Assembly (NCBI RefSeq): GCF_001661265.1
Contig: NW_017566992.1
Location: 943,925 to 1,007,924, forward strand
Source: Saitoella complicata NRRL Y-17804
Lineage: Eukaryota; Ascomycota; Saitoellomycetes; Saitoellales; Saitoellaceae
Direction: 5' to 3'
DNA length: 64,000 bases
Made by a program: the position numbers and the translations under genes. The notes under the pieces were generated by a model that was not told the origin of the DNA, did not search any database, and saw nothing but the letters and a program-made list of their open reading frames with translations. This document shows positions 1 through 9,629 of this stretch, in pieces. Position 1 is the first letter of the stretch; each line of letters starts with the position of its first letter.

Positions 1-522
1 ATCCACGGCTGATTCGTCGAGAAATACCAGCTGCTCTTGAGTATAGTCAGCCATTTCAATGGCATGGTTTGCGCGTAAGATAGGGTTGCGCTGGGCTGCC
101 CGTAAGGTCAAAACCTTACGGGTATATCCAATCTTTTGCAGGTAGCGGGTGACATGGTAGCGCGATAGAGATGTAGCGAATTGATCATTGAGGAACTCAG
201 CACAGTCGTCTTGATACAGGGTAGGGTTTTTGTCGTACAGGTACTTGATTTGCTGCGGTCATTTAGTCATGCCCTTGGTGGTACCCATGAGCAGTAATAG
301 TCTACTTACCGAGCCCAGAAACTCGTCAACAGCCGATTTGCGCCCGCAGGTTGAGTTGCCCTTATGCTCAGTAAGACCTGTCTCCTCGAATCTCTTCACA
401 ATTCGGTAAACCGTGCGAGGAGACCTCTCAATGTTGGTCGCTATTTCGTAGACATCCTTCCCAGAAGCATATTGGTTGATTACCTTGTCGTGGTCGACAT
501 CGGCACATATCTTCCCAAGCAT
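1..522 (-). pseudogene. Tc1/mariner (IS630-like) transposase, 5' part, broken
   Basis: Minus-strand remains of a DNA transposon transposase that runs off the left edge. Residues 1-87 (ATG at 520-522) form a helix-turn-helix region (VYEIATNIERSPRTVYRIVK) followed by a GRKS stretch. A TGA at 259-261 interrupts the frame. The same frame then continues with a second winged-helix-like segment (YHVTRYLQKIGYTRKV) and reaches LVFLDESAVD, which matches the first catalytic Asp of a DDE domain, just before base 1. The family normally has about 300-350 residues, so roughly half is outside the window. The in-frame stop implies an inactive copy, unless the stop is a sequence error. Family assignment rests on the HTH-HTH-DDE order and the LDES motif. 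Confidence 0.75.
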
Positions 523-648
523 TTCGACCCTTACTGAGTTTCCTAGACCCTTTTTCGAGCTGTTTGGAGGTGTTTTATGTTACCGTTACAGGGGTCTCGC
601 GCATGTACGGAAATGCGCGTCAAGAATTTTGCACACAGCAGTACTAGT
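523..648 (-). mobile_element. Probable 5' terminal region of the Tc1/mariner element
   Basis: Read on the minus strand from about 648 inward, the sequence begins TACTAGTACTGCTGTGTGCA and continues into GCGCATTTCCG before the transposase start. An AGTACTG-type end next to a TA dinucleotide is the kind of terminus expected for this family. The partner inverted repeat and target duplication lie outside the window, so the boundary is a guess. Confidence 0.3.
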
Positions 649-798
649 ATTCGGACCGTGCGAGCGCCTGGCTACGTGCTGCTCCAACACCAACACTCCC
701 TCACCACCATCCTTAATCACTTTGGCGAAGCATTCTTCCTGAAGAAGCGTCTTTATCCCTTCTCTTCTTGCCTTTTGTATCGTTTTTATTTATTCGCT

Positions 799-1791
799 AT
801 GCGTTTGTACAAACCAAGGACACCTACCGCGGTGTCTCGGAAAGATCTTCGACGACAACTCATTGACAAGAAGCACGAGAACTACATTCGGTTCCAGGCC
901 CCGTTTTGCTACGTTGATTCATCTGACGATGTTTTTGCAGCTTTGATTTCGCTTTATGACAGCTGGTTCTTGCGAGAAGCACCTTTTCGGAGGGTGGGAA
1001 ATGGGGATGAAGCCTTTGTCGCGGGGTCGAAGACACGAGAAACAGCGCATTCATTCGGCCTACATCACCAGACACCCGCACATATGCTACTAAAAAACGT
1101 CACTGCTCGCACCGGGTACAAATTATGTGCTCCTGCGAGCCTTCACTTATGTTCGGCGGGGATTCACGCCATTGCTTCTCCTGTCGAAAGTTATACAGCC
1201 TTGGTGGTCGAGAGTGCAGACGGTATATCTTTTACAGATCATACGTCGTCAAAACATGCTTCTTCAACCCATATTGCTGAACCATCCTTTCCTTTATCGA
1301 CTGTTTCTGATCTGATCAGTTTTTGTGATGAGAGCGTGCCAAAGAGGAAAACCTTGCCGACCAGCATCGATACCTGCCACGACCTTATCCAAAGTGATCA
1401 TTCATCTCCAACTACTGTTTCGACAACGCCTCTGAAAGACATCTTTGCAACATCCGCTCTATTTTGGGCTGGCAAGAAGTTGTCGTTGAGGAAGTTGCTC
1501 GTGAATGGCTCACACGAAAGGGAGATCAAGGAGGTGAAGAGCAACAGTAATGCACGCGTCCTGAGAAAGATCACCACTTCCTTGACATATCAGACGTCGT
1601 CTATTTCTATTGATTTACGGGCGGAGCGCGAGATGAAGATTGCTAGGGAAGGCTCGACTGGAACGTATTTGCAGAACAGGAAGAGGAAGCAGCCAGTATG
1701 CTGGTCTGCTAAGAATGTGAAACGTCTGTTGTATGATACCGATGCTGAATTGGGAGAATTTGTCCTTTGTGATGCTGCGGAGCTCCGATGA
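799..1791 (+). CDS. Hypothetical protein, unrecognised
   Basis: Single-exon open frame of 330 codons from ATG 799. The frame also has an ATG at 577, but that one lies inside the probable transposon end, so the internal start is preferred. The protein is Ser/Thr-rich and basic at the C terminus (KKLSLRKLL, NRKRKQP), with no signal peptide, membrane segment or motif that I recognise. The middle is low in complexity and the last 80 residues look more structured. It could be a lineage-specific gene, one exon of a larger gene, or a chance open frame near a transposon. Confidence 0.4.
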   Translation: MRLYKPRTPTAVSRKDLRRQLIDKKHENYIRFQAPFCYVDSSDDVFAALISLYDSWFLREAPFRRVGNGDEAFVAGSKTRETAHSFGLHHQTPAHMLLKNVTARTGYKLCAPASLHLCSAGIHAIASPVESYTALVVESADGISFTDHTSSKHASSTHIAEPSFPLSTVSDLISFCDESVPKRKTLPTSIDTCHDLIQSDHSSPTTVSTTPLKDIFATSALFWAGKKLSLRKLLVNGSHEREIKEVKSNSNARVLRKITTSLTYQTSSISIDLRAEREMKIAREGSTGTYLQNRKRKQPVCWSAKNVKRLLYDTDAELGEFVLCDAAELR

Positions 1792-1940
1792 TGTTGAAGA
1801 TAGAAAAGGCCGTATCATGCGGTTTGGGGATACAACGGAGACATGACACGAAAATGATGAGGACGGAACCAGGAAACGAAAGTATCGACGTAACGCTTTC
1901 AATTATATCGTACACCATCCTATAACATGCCCCAAGAAGC

Positions 1941-2265
1941 TCACTTGAACGCGCCCCCGGGCGTAACACCACCACTGCCTCCATCCACTGCACCACCAGG
2001 TACTCCACCCACAGCACCAACACCCGAAGCAGTACCTACGGGCGGAGGTGCCTGGATGGGGCCCTCATGTGACTTTGCCTCAGCGACACCCAACTCCTTT
2101 CTGAGATCCTCTTGAGTGAATGCCTCCTTCAATGGCTGATTGAAAATGTAGTACTGCGCATAGCAGTCAGCGCGAGTATACTGGAGGGTGAAGATGAGAG
2201 CGTACGCCTGAGATTACACCGACAGTAATTGCGGTAATGGGGGGCAGCAGTTTGCCAGCTGACAT
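1941..2265 (-). CDS. Small single-pass membrane protein, unknown
   Basis: Two exons joined over a 52-nt intron (2154-2205; GTACGC donor, GCTGAC branch, GCGCAG acceptor) give a 90-residue protein that no single open frame reveals. It starts MSAGKLLPPITAITVGVISG, a short hydrophobic segment at residues 6-20, followed by YYIFNQPLKEAF, a charged stretch (TQEDLRKELGVAEAKS) and a Gly/Pro/Val-rich tail. A short basic N terminus followed by one membrane helix and a soluble tail is typical of small mitochondrial inner-membrane proteins, but I do not recognise the family and that location is inference. It lies 144 bp downstream of the DUF726 gene on the same strand. Confidence 0.5.
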
Positions 2266-2409
2266 CTTGACTGATTGAGATCTGTGTATTCGTTGACGTC
2301 GAGGAGCGGTTTGTACGAGAAGTCTCACTGCTGCAGGACAACGCGCGTGAGAAAGATGAAACCTTCAAGGTTGCTGCTACCTGCTATACTATAGCTAGAA
2401 CAATTGCAC

Positions 2410-4376
2410 CTACTCATACCTGTCTTTGGCCATCTTAGTAACGCTGTCCGCATGTGCACCGTCAGCGTCAAACACAATCAAATCCTCCTTCTTGTCTCCC
2501 TTCTCAGCAGCCTCTCTCGCCAACCGCACTTCCCTCCCCTTACGCTCACCAGCCGTCAATTGTCTCTGGACATTCGCATTAACCAGATCCTCCACAAGAC
2601 CAACTCGATCTTTGAGAATCTCTCCGACCATGTATCTGTACCTGAGATGTCCTTCGACAAAGTCGCTGACGTCGATGTTCTCAACGCCCGGGACACCTTC
2701 GATCGCCTGTAGACCAGCTACACCCAGTTCAACAGCACTGGTACGGTACAAGAAGGCGAGGATGTAGTCATTGGATGACCAGACGTTCACAAGTCGACCA
2801 GCTACGACGGCACGCATAGCACGCCAGTCAGATTGTCTAGCTGGAGCCGGCGTACCCAAAAGATACACGTTCTCGACAACACCGAAAGCTTTGCGCCGTG
2901 CAAGCTCCAGCAAGCAAGAGTGTATCACTCGAGCACCGAGCGAGAACCCGATTAGAGTGACCGGTCTTTCACCTTGTGCTCTATTAATCAAAGCGTCGGC
3001 AAGGACCTGTCCTGCTTTCTGTGCACGGACATAGGCAATACTCCAAGGATTGTCCAGCAGTTTGCCAGCCTGGAGAAGGCCGAGAGGCCACAAAGCAGTC
3101 ATGAGGGTGGCCAGTACAGTCCTCTTCAGAATCTCACCCTTCACGTAACCGTACAACTTTGACTTGACATAGCTCTCGAGCACATGTCCCAGTTGCGTCA
3201 AGGCTTCGACCTCAAACCTCAACGCATACTGGTCTCCAGCATCGCTCAGGATCGTCCACGGGTCAACGACCTCTTCTGGGTTGGACAGCCACCCAGTGAT
3301 ACCGATCGTAACATGAAGCTTTGAGTTGACATGAATGGGAATAAATTTGAAGTCGGCGATCTCGGCGGAGTATCTGTCAACCATCTTCCCGGCCATCTTT
3401 GCACCATACCCGCCAAAGAGACCACCCACGAGAACCGACGACCCTGCAAGCGCCCCGAGATAACCAGCAGCTGCTGTAGCACCTAACCCAATACCGCCCA
3501 TGACAGAGCCAATTCCGGCAGCGACAAGTGGTGCAGCTAGCCCTCCTGTCACACCAACCAAAACTCCACCAGCAAGTGTTGCCAACCCCACCTTCCACTT
3601 ACGCGACGTAGCCGCCTGCTCCGCTCGCTTCTTACTCTCCTCATCCGCAGACATCTCCTTGGCTGCTGATGTAAGTGCTTGTGCGACCTTTGACTCAATC
3701 TCCGTGATAGGCGGGATGGTTTCGGAAGCTGGTGAAAGTGAAGCGGCGACTTGCATGAGCAGGATACGTGAGTATGCGGAGTATGACTTGAGTGACAAGA
3801 GAAGGAGGAGGAGAGTGTGGATGAGGAGCGGTGGACGATCTGAACTGAGCTTCTCTGTCAGAGGGGTTTGGACTGCTAGCGGGTTCGTTGACTCTGATGT
3901 CGGAGCCGGACGTTCTGGGTTGATTGTGGGGTGTTCCTCCTTGCTCAGCGACTTGTCTAAATTGCCGTCAGTATGCCTCTCAATACGTCCTTGACGACAG
4001 CTGGCTTGCCTGAATTGAGGACCTCTCCAACCCTAGCAATGACTTCATTTGACCACTCATCGAAGTGTTCCGAAGCCGCTTTCTTCAACTCCTCCATCTT
4101 AATATCGACCTGTACAATCCGCGGCGCCTCTTCCGATCCCGAGCTCTCGCCTGACGAACTAGGCCGTGAGTCATAGTGTAACTCAATATCTTTTACATCC
4201 TCGACTTCTGTGTCTTTGATAGTCCCTCTGCTGTCTTGCTTGGCTGATCCGGGGTCAACGTCGAAGGCGGATAAGAGTCGTTTGCGCTGGACGCCAATTG
4301 CTGTAGCAATGAGGACGAGGAAGTCGGCCCGCTGAGAAGGGCTGAGAAGGGTAGTAAGGTCCTGGTCTTTCGCCAT
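2410..4376 (-). CDS. DUF726 (TMCO4-like) alpha/beta-hydrolase-fold membrane protein
   Basis: A 639-residue model from two frames. Exon 1 (4376-3987) starts MAKDQDLTTLLSPSQRADFL and contains the family's FDEWSNEVIARVGEVLN segment. The best join I found is a 47-nt phase-0 intron at 3940-3986 (GTATTG...GCAAG, CTGAC branch); its donor is weak. Exon 2 holds a long Gly/Ala-rich hydrophobic region, then a hydrolase region with the nucleophile elbow GFSLGAR, and LLGTPAP and VWSSNDYILAFLYR blocks typical of DUF726. The tail is charged. The catalytic Ser of GFSLG is intact. Members are predicted hydrolases with several membrane segments; the substrate is unknown. The stop at 2410 may overlap a GTATGA donor, so a further 3' exon is possible. 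Confidence 0.85.
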
Positions 4377-4595
4377 CTTTGTAGGGGTATGTATGGTATT
4401 GCTGGTAACGCTCCAACTGAGGGTGTATTGGAGCTTCTGCTGGGCCCGGGAGGTTCGGCCGTGACATCACTGCGCGGCAATTCAGCTGATACTCTCAGTA
4501 CCGGTACCGTCGATCTATAATATCATATTGAATAAAGTTACGTTATGCAATAATACCACATCTCCGAAAAAAAGATGTGCAACACTCAACCCCAC

Positions 4596-7091
4596 CTAGA
4601 ACCCAACGATAGACGACAAAAAGTACCCCAACGATATCACAACACCAAAAGCAAGGAAACTCGCAGGGATACCAGTCTTGATGAAGTCCTTCACTGACAA
4701 GTACCTCACGCCCAACTCGTTCTCCTGAGAGATGGCAACCATGTTGGGGAATCCACTCGTAGGAAGACCCATAGCTGCGGAGCAGAGCAATGCAGCGGTC
4801 ATGACAAGGAGTCTAGGGTGAGGGTTCTCCATGGCGGTGCCTACCTCCGCAACGATGGGAAGGATAATGAGCGCAGCGACGGTGTGCGACACGAACGTTG
4901 CCATGACCAAGACGAGACAGGCGAACGTGAACATGACCATCCACATACTCATTCCCTCAACCACATCACGGATAGCATGGGCGATAGTCTGCAACAACCC
5001 ACTAGAGTTCACAGATTTGCCGAGCGCAATACCGCCCATGGCAAGAATAACAACAGTCCAGAGCAAGTTGTTGAAGTCTTCCTTGGTCAAGATACCCGTT
5101 CCGAAGAAGAGAACAATCGGAATAATGGCAATAACACCCATATCACCAAAGATACCCTCATAGTTCCTCTCAATACACCACAACCCAATTGTCAAGAAGG
5201 TAACAAGAGAGATAAAATACTGCGTACCCGTAAACTTATCCTTCGAAGAACGAATGGGGGCGATCGTAGTCTCCTTGCCCGGTGCGTACATAAACAACAA
5301 CCACCCCCAGATCAAAAGGATGCTCACGACACTGACCGGCAGACTCACGAAGAACCACTCAGCCCAGCTAGGCGTAGGCTGCATGTTCTGCAAAGCAACG
5401 ATGTTCTGCGGGCTAGCAATCGGGGAAGCCATGCCACCAACGTTACTGGCCAAAGCGATTCCGAGGATAAGACACTTCGCAAAATTCGACTCGGCGGGAA
5501 GAGTGCGTAGGACAGGGGCAATGATGGAGTAACAAAGGACGGGCGCGGCAACGTTAGAAATCCACATCGATGCAATCATCGCGACAAACATGTTCGCCAA
5601 CAAGACATTCCTGGGCTTCGTGCCAACCCTCGAGAGAACAGTCGTAGCCATGAGCTTCGCGATATTGTACTTGCTCATCGCACCAGCAATGACGAATCCA
5701 CCGAGAAGGAGCATGATAACCGGAGTCCACATGGCTCCGAAGATGTACTTGGTAACATCAGGAGCGGCCATGCGCTTATGGTGCTCGTCGTCCGTACGGC
5801 AGATACGCAACAGAACGACGAGGAAGGGAACGAGGAGTGAGGTAACGAAGAGAGGTATGACCTCGGTCGCCCAAAGCAACGACACAAACACCAACATCGC
5901 CATACAATTTCTCTGCTCCACGGCCTCGAAAGTCGGGGCGTATATAAGGGCGACGAAGATGCTGATGATGACCAGCAGTGTCAGGAGCTGCCCGTTGAGA
6001 CGTCTCCTGAGTCTGCCCCAGAACGTCTGCGGGATGTTCATCTCTTTCTGCTCTGGGGGTGTCGCGGCACCACCACCCAACAGACCACGTTGCCCACGGG
6101 CCACGGTAGCCGCTTCGGCCCTTCTCTCGATAGAGATCATATCTCTCCATACAGTGTTCCTCTCCCACACAACATGCTCCCTCAAATGCGTCTTTAAATC
6201 CTTCCTTGCAACCGCAATATTCCCCTCAGTAAGAAGTCTCGCATAAGCCGACTCAATCTCCCCAATCTTGTTGTCAAGTTCCTTGCGAGTCTCGGTCTTG
6301 AACGGATACGCATTCGCCAAAGTCTGCTCCAGGTACGGCGTACGCAGGTTCCTTCCACAAGTCTTGTCGTACTTTTTTAACCCCTTCGAGAAACCGGTGC
6401 TGTTAAGCTGGATGTAAGAGCGGAGTTCGCTGAGTGAGACGTAGGATTGGATGATACGCTTCTTGAGGGTGATACGGGTGTCGTTCAAGGCTGAGTCGGC
6501 GTAGGTCTCGTCATCCCACATCTGGGACGCACGTAACTCGTCCTCGGTACCAGACTGTGACATTCGACGACGGGTGGTTGGTAGAAGCGGAGACCTAGGC
6601 GCTCCACCATCCGAATCCTCACCAGAGTCGTCATCGTCGTTCATGTTCGAGTTCGAGCGAGCGCGTGCACTAAACGATTTTCTCTTGCCGGCATTATAGG
6701 AAGAACTCATCCTCCTCGGTCGGGAGGACCCAGTACGTCGGTCGTTGGACTCACTCGTAATCGAAGCCAACATGTCCTCCATCTCGTCTTCAAACATGCC
6801 GACATCCGTCAAGAGGTGCTGAAACTCCTCATACAACTCTCTCTCCTTTGCTTCGTAAAACTTGATGATTTTGGTGAGTTCCTTGTCACATGCTCGACGA
6901 AAGTCGTTATCAGCCCGTGAGGACGAATCAATGAGGGTGGATTCCTCATCAGCGGTGGCGGGTCTGGTGTTGGATGGCAGAACGGTGTCTTTCTCGATCT
7001 GGTAGATGAGTTTCTTGAGGTTTGAGTAGTTGATGTAGTAATCGGCCCAGTCCGGGACGGCGTTGAACTGGAGGCTGTGACTGAACTTCAT
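4596..7091 (-). CDS. PHO91: SPX-domain phosphate transporter (PHO87/90/91 type, SLC13-like)
   Basis: Intronless, 831 residues. It begins MKFSHSLQFNAVPDWADYYI, the exact style of an SPX domain start, with YSNLKKLIYQIEK and RACDKELTKIIKFYEAKE; the SPX region covers about residues 1-290 and is interrupted by a Ser/Asp-rich insert (about 110-190). From about residue 365 there are some 12 hydrophobic segments of the SLC13/CitM type, with MWISNVAAPV and ASPIASPQN, and MGLPTSGFPNM near the C terminus. In yeasts these proteins carry inorganic phosphate at the plasma membrane (Pho87/90) or vacuole (Pho91) and the SPX domain senses inositol pyrophosphates. Which paralogue this is cannot be told from sequence alone. 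It is divergent from TSC13. Confidence 0.9.
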   Translation of the reverse strand: MKFSHSLQFNAVPDWADYYINYSNLKKLIYQIEKDTVLPSNTRPATADEESTLIDSSSRADNDFRRACDKELTKIIKFYEAKERELYEEFQHLLTDVGMFEDEMEDMLASITSESNDRRTGSSRPRRMSSSYNAGKRKSFSARARSNSNMNDDDDSGEDSDGGAPRSPLLPTTRRRMSQSGTEDELRASQMWDDETYADSALNDTRITLKKRIIQSYVSLSELRSYIQLNSTGFSKGLKKYDKTCGRNLRTPYLEQTLANAYPFKTETRKELDNKIGEIESAYARLLTEGNIAVARKDLKTHLREHVVWERNTVWRDMISIERRAEAATVARGQRGLLGGGAATPPEQKEMNIPQTFWGRLRRRLNGQLLTLLVIISIFVALIYAPTFEAVEQRNCMAMLVFVSLLWATEVIPLFVTSLLVPFLVVLLRICRTDDEHHKRMAAPDVTKYIFGAMWTPVIMLLLGGFVIAGAMSKYNIAKLMATTVLSRVGTKPRNVLLANMFVAMIASMWISNVAAPVLCYSIIAPVLRTLPAESNFAKCLILGIALASNVGGMASPIASPQNIVALQNMQPTPSWAEWFFVSLPVSVVSILLIWGWLLFMYAPGKETTIAPIRSSKDKFTGTQYFISLVTFLTIGLWCIERNYEGIFGDMGVIAIIPIVLFFGTGILTKEDFNNLLWTVVILAMGGIALGKSVNSSGLLQTIAHAIRDVVEGMSMWMVMFTFACLVLVMATFVSHTVAALIILPIVAEVGTAMENPHPRLLVMTAALLCSAAMGLPTSGFPNMVAISQENELGVRYLSVKDFIKTGIPASFLAFGVVISLGYFLSSIVGF

Positions 7092-7544
7092 GGTGCTGGC
7101 GGACGACGGTCAGACGACGTTTCGTACAGTTGAACGTTCTTCTTGTGAACTTTCTCTAGACGGTAGAAATGGCCGAGGCTCCAGTTGGATCGTATCGATA
7201 TGGGGTTTCCTGGTTGAGTGAAATAAATAAGGTTTTGGCGGGAGACAGGCCGAGCACTTCCGTACGGTTTTGTTAAGAGGCGTCTGCTCTTATCAGAGAC
7301 CGCAACTTAGAAGCACTGCCAAGCCGCACGCTCTGATGACTGGCTATAGATGGCTGAAGGGAGGTGAAGCCGATTACAATTCTCCAAGATTGTTTCCTTC
7401 TCTCGTCTGCCCAAACCCCGTCGAGCTTCCGGCTCTCCTGTAACCCCAGCTGCATCACGTGCCTCGCCATGACATCTGCTGCGCCCAACATTTCGTGATC
7501 AACGAAACTCTAGAGAAACAGCATTCATCCTCAGGGGCATTGCA
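7092..7544. promoter_or_regulatory. Divergent promoter PHO91-like / TSC13 with CACGTG box
   Basis: 453 bp between two start codons. A perfect palindromic CACGTG lies at 7456-7461, 84 bp from the TSC13 ATG. In fungi this hexamer is bound by basic helix-loop-helix factors such as Pho4 or Cbf1. A TAAATAA tract lies about 130 bp before the transporter start. Regulation by phosphate is only an inference from the neighbouring gene. Confidence 0.45.
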
Positions 7545-8542
7545 ATGGTCCTCCTCAAGCTCAAGTCGCGTACGCGATCCGTCAAGGTCCCTTCAACCCT
7601 CGAAGTCCCTACCACCGCAACCATTGATGATCTCCGCAAACTCCTCCACTCTCACACGCGTCTGAACGTCAACCGCCAACGTCTCACTCTCGAGAACAAG
7701 ACCGCCCTTACCAACCCTTCCCAGACCCTTGAGGCCGCGGGCGTCAACGAGGGAGACATCGTCTATGTCAAGGATCTTGGACCGCAGATTAGCTGGACGA
7801 CTGTTTTCGTTGTGGAGTATTTGGGTCCGATTTTGATTCACCCCATCTTCTACTACAGCGGTCTCCAGAAGCTCATCTACGGTCGCGAGTTCGAGCACTC
7901 TAACGTTCAATAGTAGGTCTCGGAACTTTGTGGCTTATAAGCCTGGCTAACGAGGTCTTCAGTGCCGTCCTCATTATGGTCATCCTCCACTTTCTCAAGC
8001 GCGAATACGAAACCCTTTTCGTCCACCGTTTTTCCCTCGACACCATGCCCGCCTTCAACATCTTCAAAAACTCCGCCCACTACTGGTTCCTCTCCGGCTT
8101 TAACCTCGCATACTGGGTCTACGGCCCCTGGGCCGCCAAGAACAATTTGTCGCAGAATGCGTTGTACGCGTGTATCGCTGCTTGGGTCTTTGCGCAGATT
8201 TCGAACTACAAGTGTCATGCTATCGTTAGGGATTTGAGGCCGGCTGGGTCGAGGGAGAGGAGGATTCCGAGGGGGTATGGGTTCAACCTTGTTTCGTTCC
8301 CCAACTACTTTTTCGAGACGATGGGATGGACTATTGTTGCTTTGATGACCAGGTCGTTGGCGGGTAGGCAATACTGTTCGCGCATTCATCGATTATGGGC
8401 TAATTTGTCTACAGCTTACCTCTTCCTTATCGTCTCTTCTGGACAGATGCTCGTTTGGGCCATCAAGAAGCACCAGAGATACCGCAAGGAGTTCAGGGAC
8501 TACCCTAGGGGAAGGAAGGCCATGTTCCCTTTCATCATCTAA
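7545..8542 (+). CDS. TSC13: Very-long-chain trans-2-enoyl-CoA reductase
   Basis: Last step of very-long-chain fatty acid elongation in the ER, supplying sphingolipid acyl chains. Three exons give 298 residues: introns 7905-7954 (weak GTTCAA donor, chosen because it keeps the family spacing) and 8364-8414 (GTAGGC...CTACAG). Residues 1-80 form a ubiquitin-like fold start (VKVPSTLEVPTTATIDDLRKLL). The C-terminal steroid-5-alpha-reductase region contains HFLKREYETLFVHRFS, MPAFNIFKNSAHYW and a final WAIKKHQRYRKEF, all diagnostic. The last residues (GRKAMFPFII) match the usual C terminus. It is convergent with the YdjM-like gene. Confidence 0.93.
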
Positions 8543-8746
8543 ATGGGGTGCTGTTGTTGGTCGGGAATGGCAAGTGTTCGGCTTTTCGCGTAGTGGTTAG
8601 CACCGTGGGAACATTGACATTGGAACATGATATCTAGGCAGTAATTGCTACATATATTGCCCATATATGTACATGTCCCTCTCGTAAATTTCCTGTCATC
8701 AGAACTATCGTACATTGTTAACTATTGGTACATTCTCAGAAGTATC

Positions 8747-9486
8747 TTAGAGATCCTTCTTGATAGGACCCGTCTTGGGCTTGGTCCACTTGTCGAAATA
8801 CTTCATCCCAATTGACAGAGACAACAACTGTCCCGCAAAAATCGGAGCATGAACAAACCTAGCATTCTCCGTCGGCGCAGACATGAACGAGAAATTCGCC
8901 TGGACAGCAGTAAACACCAACACCCAAATCAAGTACACCTTCTGGCTCTTCCCAGGGTTGAGGGAACGAGTGGTGAGAGCGTGGAAATACAGCGCAGCCA
9001 AGATCATGGCGAGATCAATCACGAAGACCGCGACGGAGGAGTCGAAGAGGCTCAAGCCAAAGAGGGTTGGGTGGTCGCCGGGGGCGAGGGAGACGTCTTT
9101 GCGGTGGACGAGGACGTCGAGGGGCCAGTGCGAGACGGCGGCGAGAAAGATCGCGATGAAGGAGGAGATGGGGAGTTCGAGGAGAGTCATGGCGATCAAC
9201 CCAAACCCGGTACCTGTCATACCAATTAGACAACGCTCGTATGAGGTACGGTTTGATATGACATACCAAGAACAGCCTCTCCCAACAAAGAATGCGTGAA
9301 CGGGTAATTGCACTCATACGGAAAACACCCCTCATGTGGCCGATACTTTATCTCCTCGAGGCCGAGGAGGACATTAATGAAGAACAAAAAGTCGGGTAAG
9401 ACACCGGCGAGGGCGAGCAGGGTGATGGGGGTGGAGGGAGCGAAACGTTTCAAGATGAGAGCTGGAGCGAAATGGGCTACCCACAT
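8747..9486 (-). CDS. YdjM/DUF457-like membrane-bound metal-dependent hydrolase family protein
   Basis: 228 residues from two exons (intron 9214-9266, GTATGT...GACAG). The only in-frame ATG at the head of the conserved part is MWVAHFAPALIL; upstream codons have no ATG. The protein has HFAPAL near the start, LPDFLFF, HSLLGE at the splice point and SHWPLDVLVHRKD, so the His/Asp pattern of the YdjM (LexA-regulated inner-membrane hydrolase) family is visible, with about five hydrophobic segments. The enzymatic role of fungal members is not established. It shares a 143-bp divergent promoter with the class 3 lipase gene. Confidence 0.65.
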
Positions 9487-9629
9487 GGCAGGTGTTGGAT
9501 ATCGATACTTTGTATTTAACTGGTAAGGTTCTCGGATTTGGAGCTCACGGTATTTGTAATCGATGGGATGGAATGTGACGTCATCACGTATACGGACCCA
9601 ACCTCCAAGAAAAGTAAAGGCCGATGGGG

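Noticed and set aside
4255-4470. Minus ORF MMSRPNLPGPAEAP as first exon of the DUF726 gene
   Set aside because: No usable splice site joins it to the DUF726 frame; the ATG at 4376 already gives the family's start.
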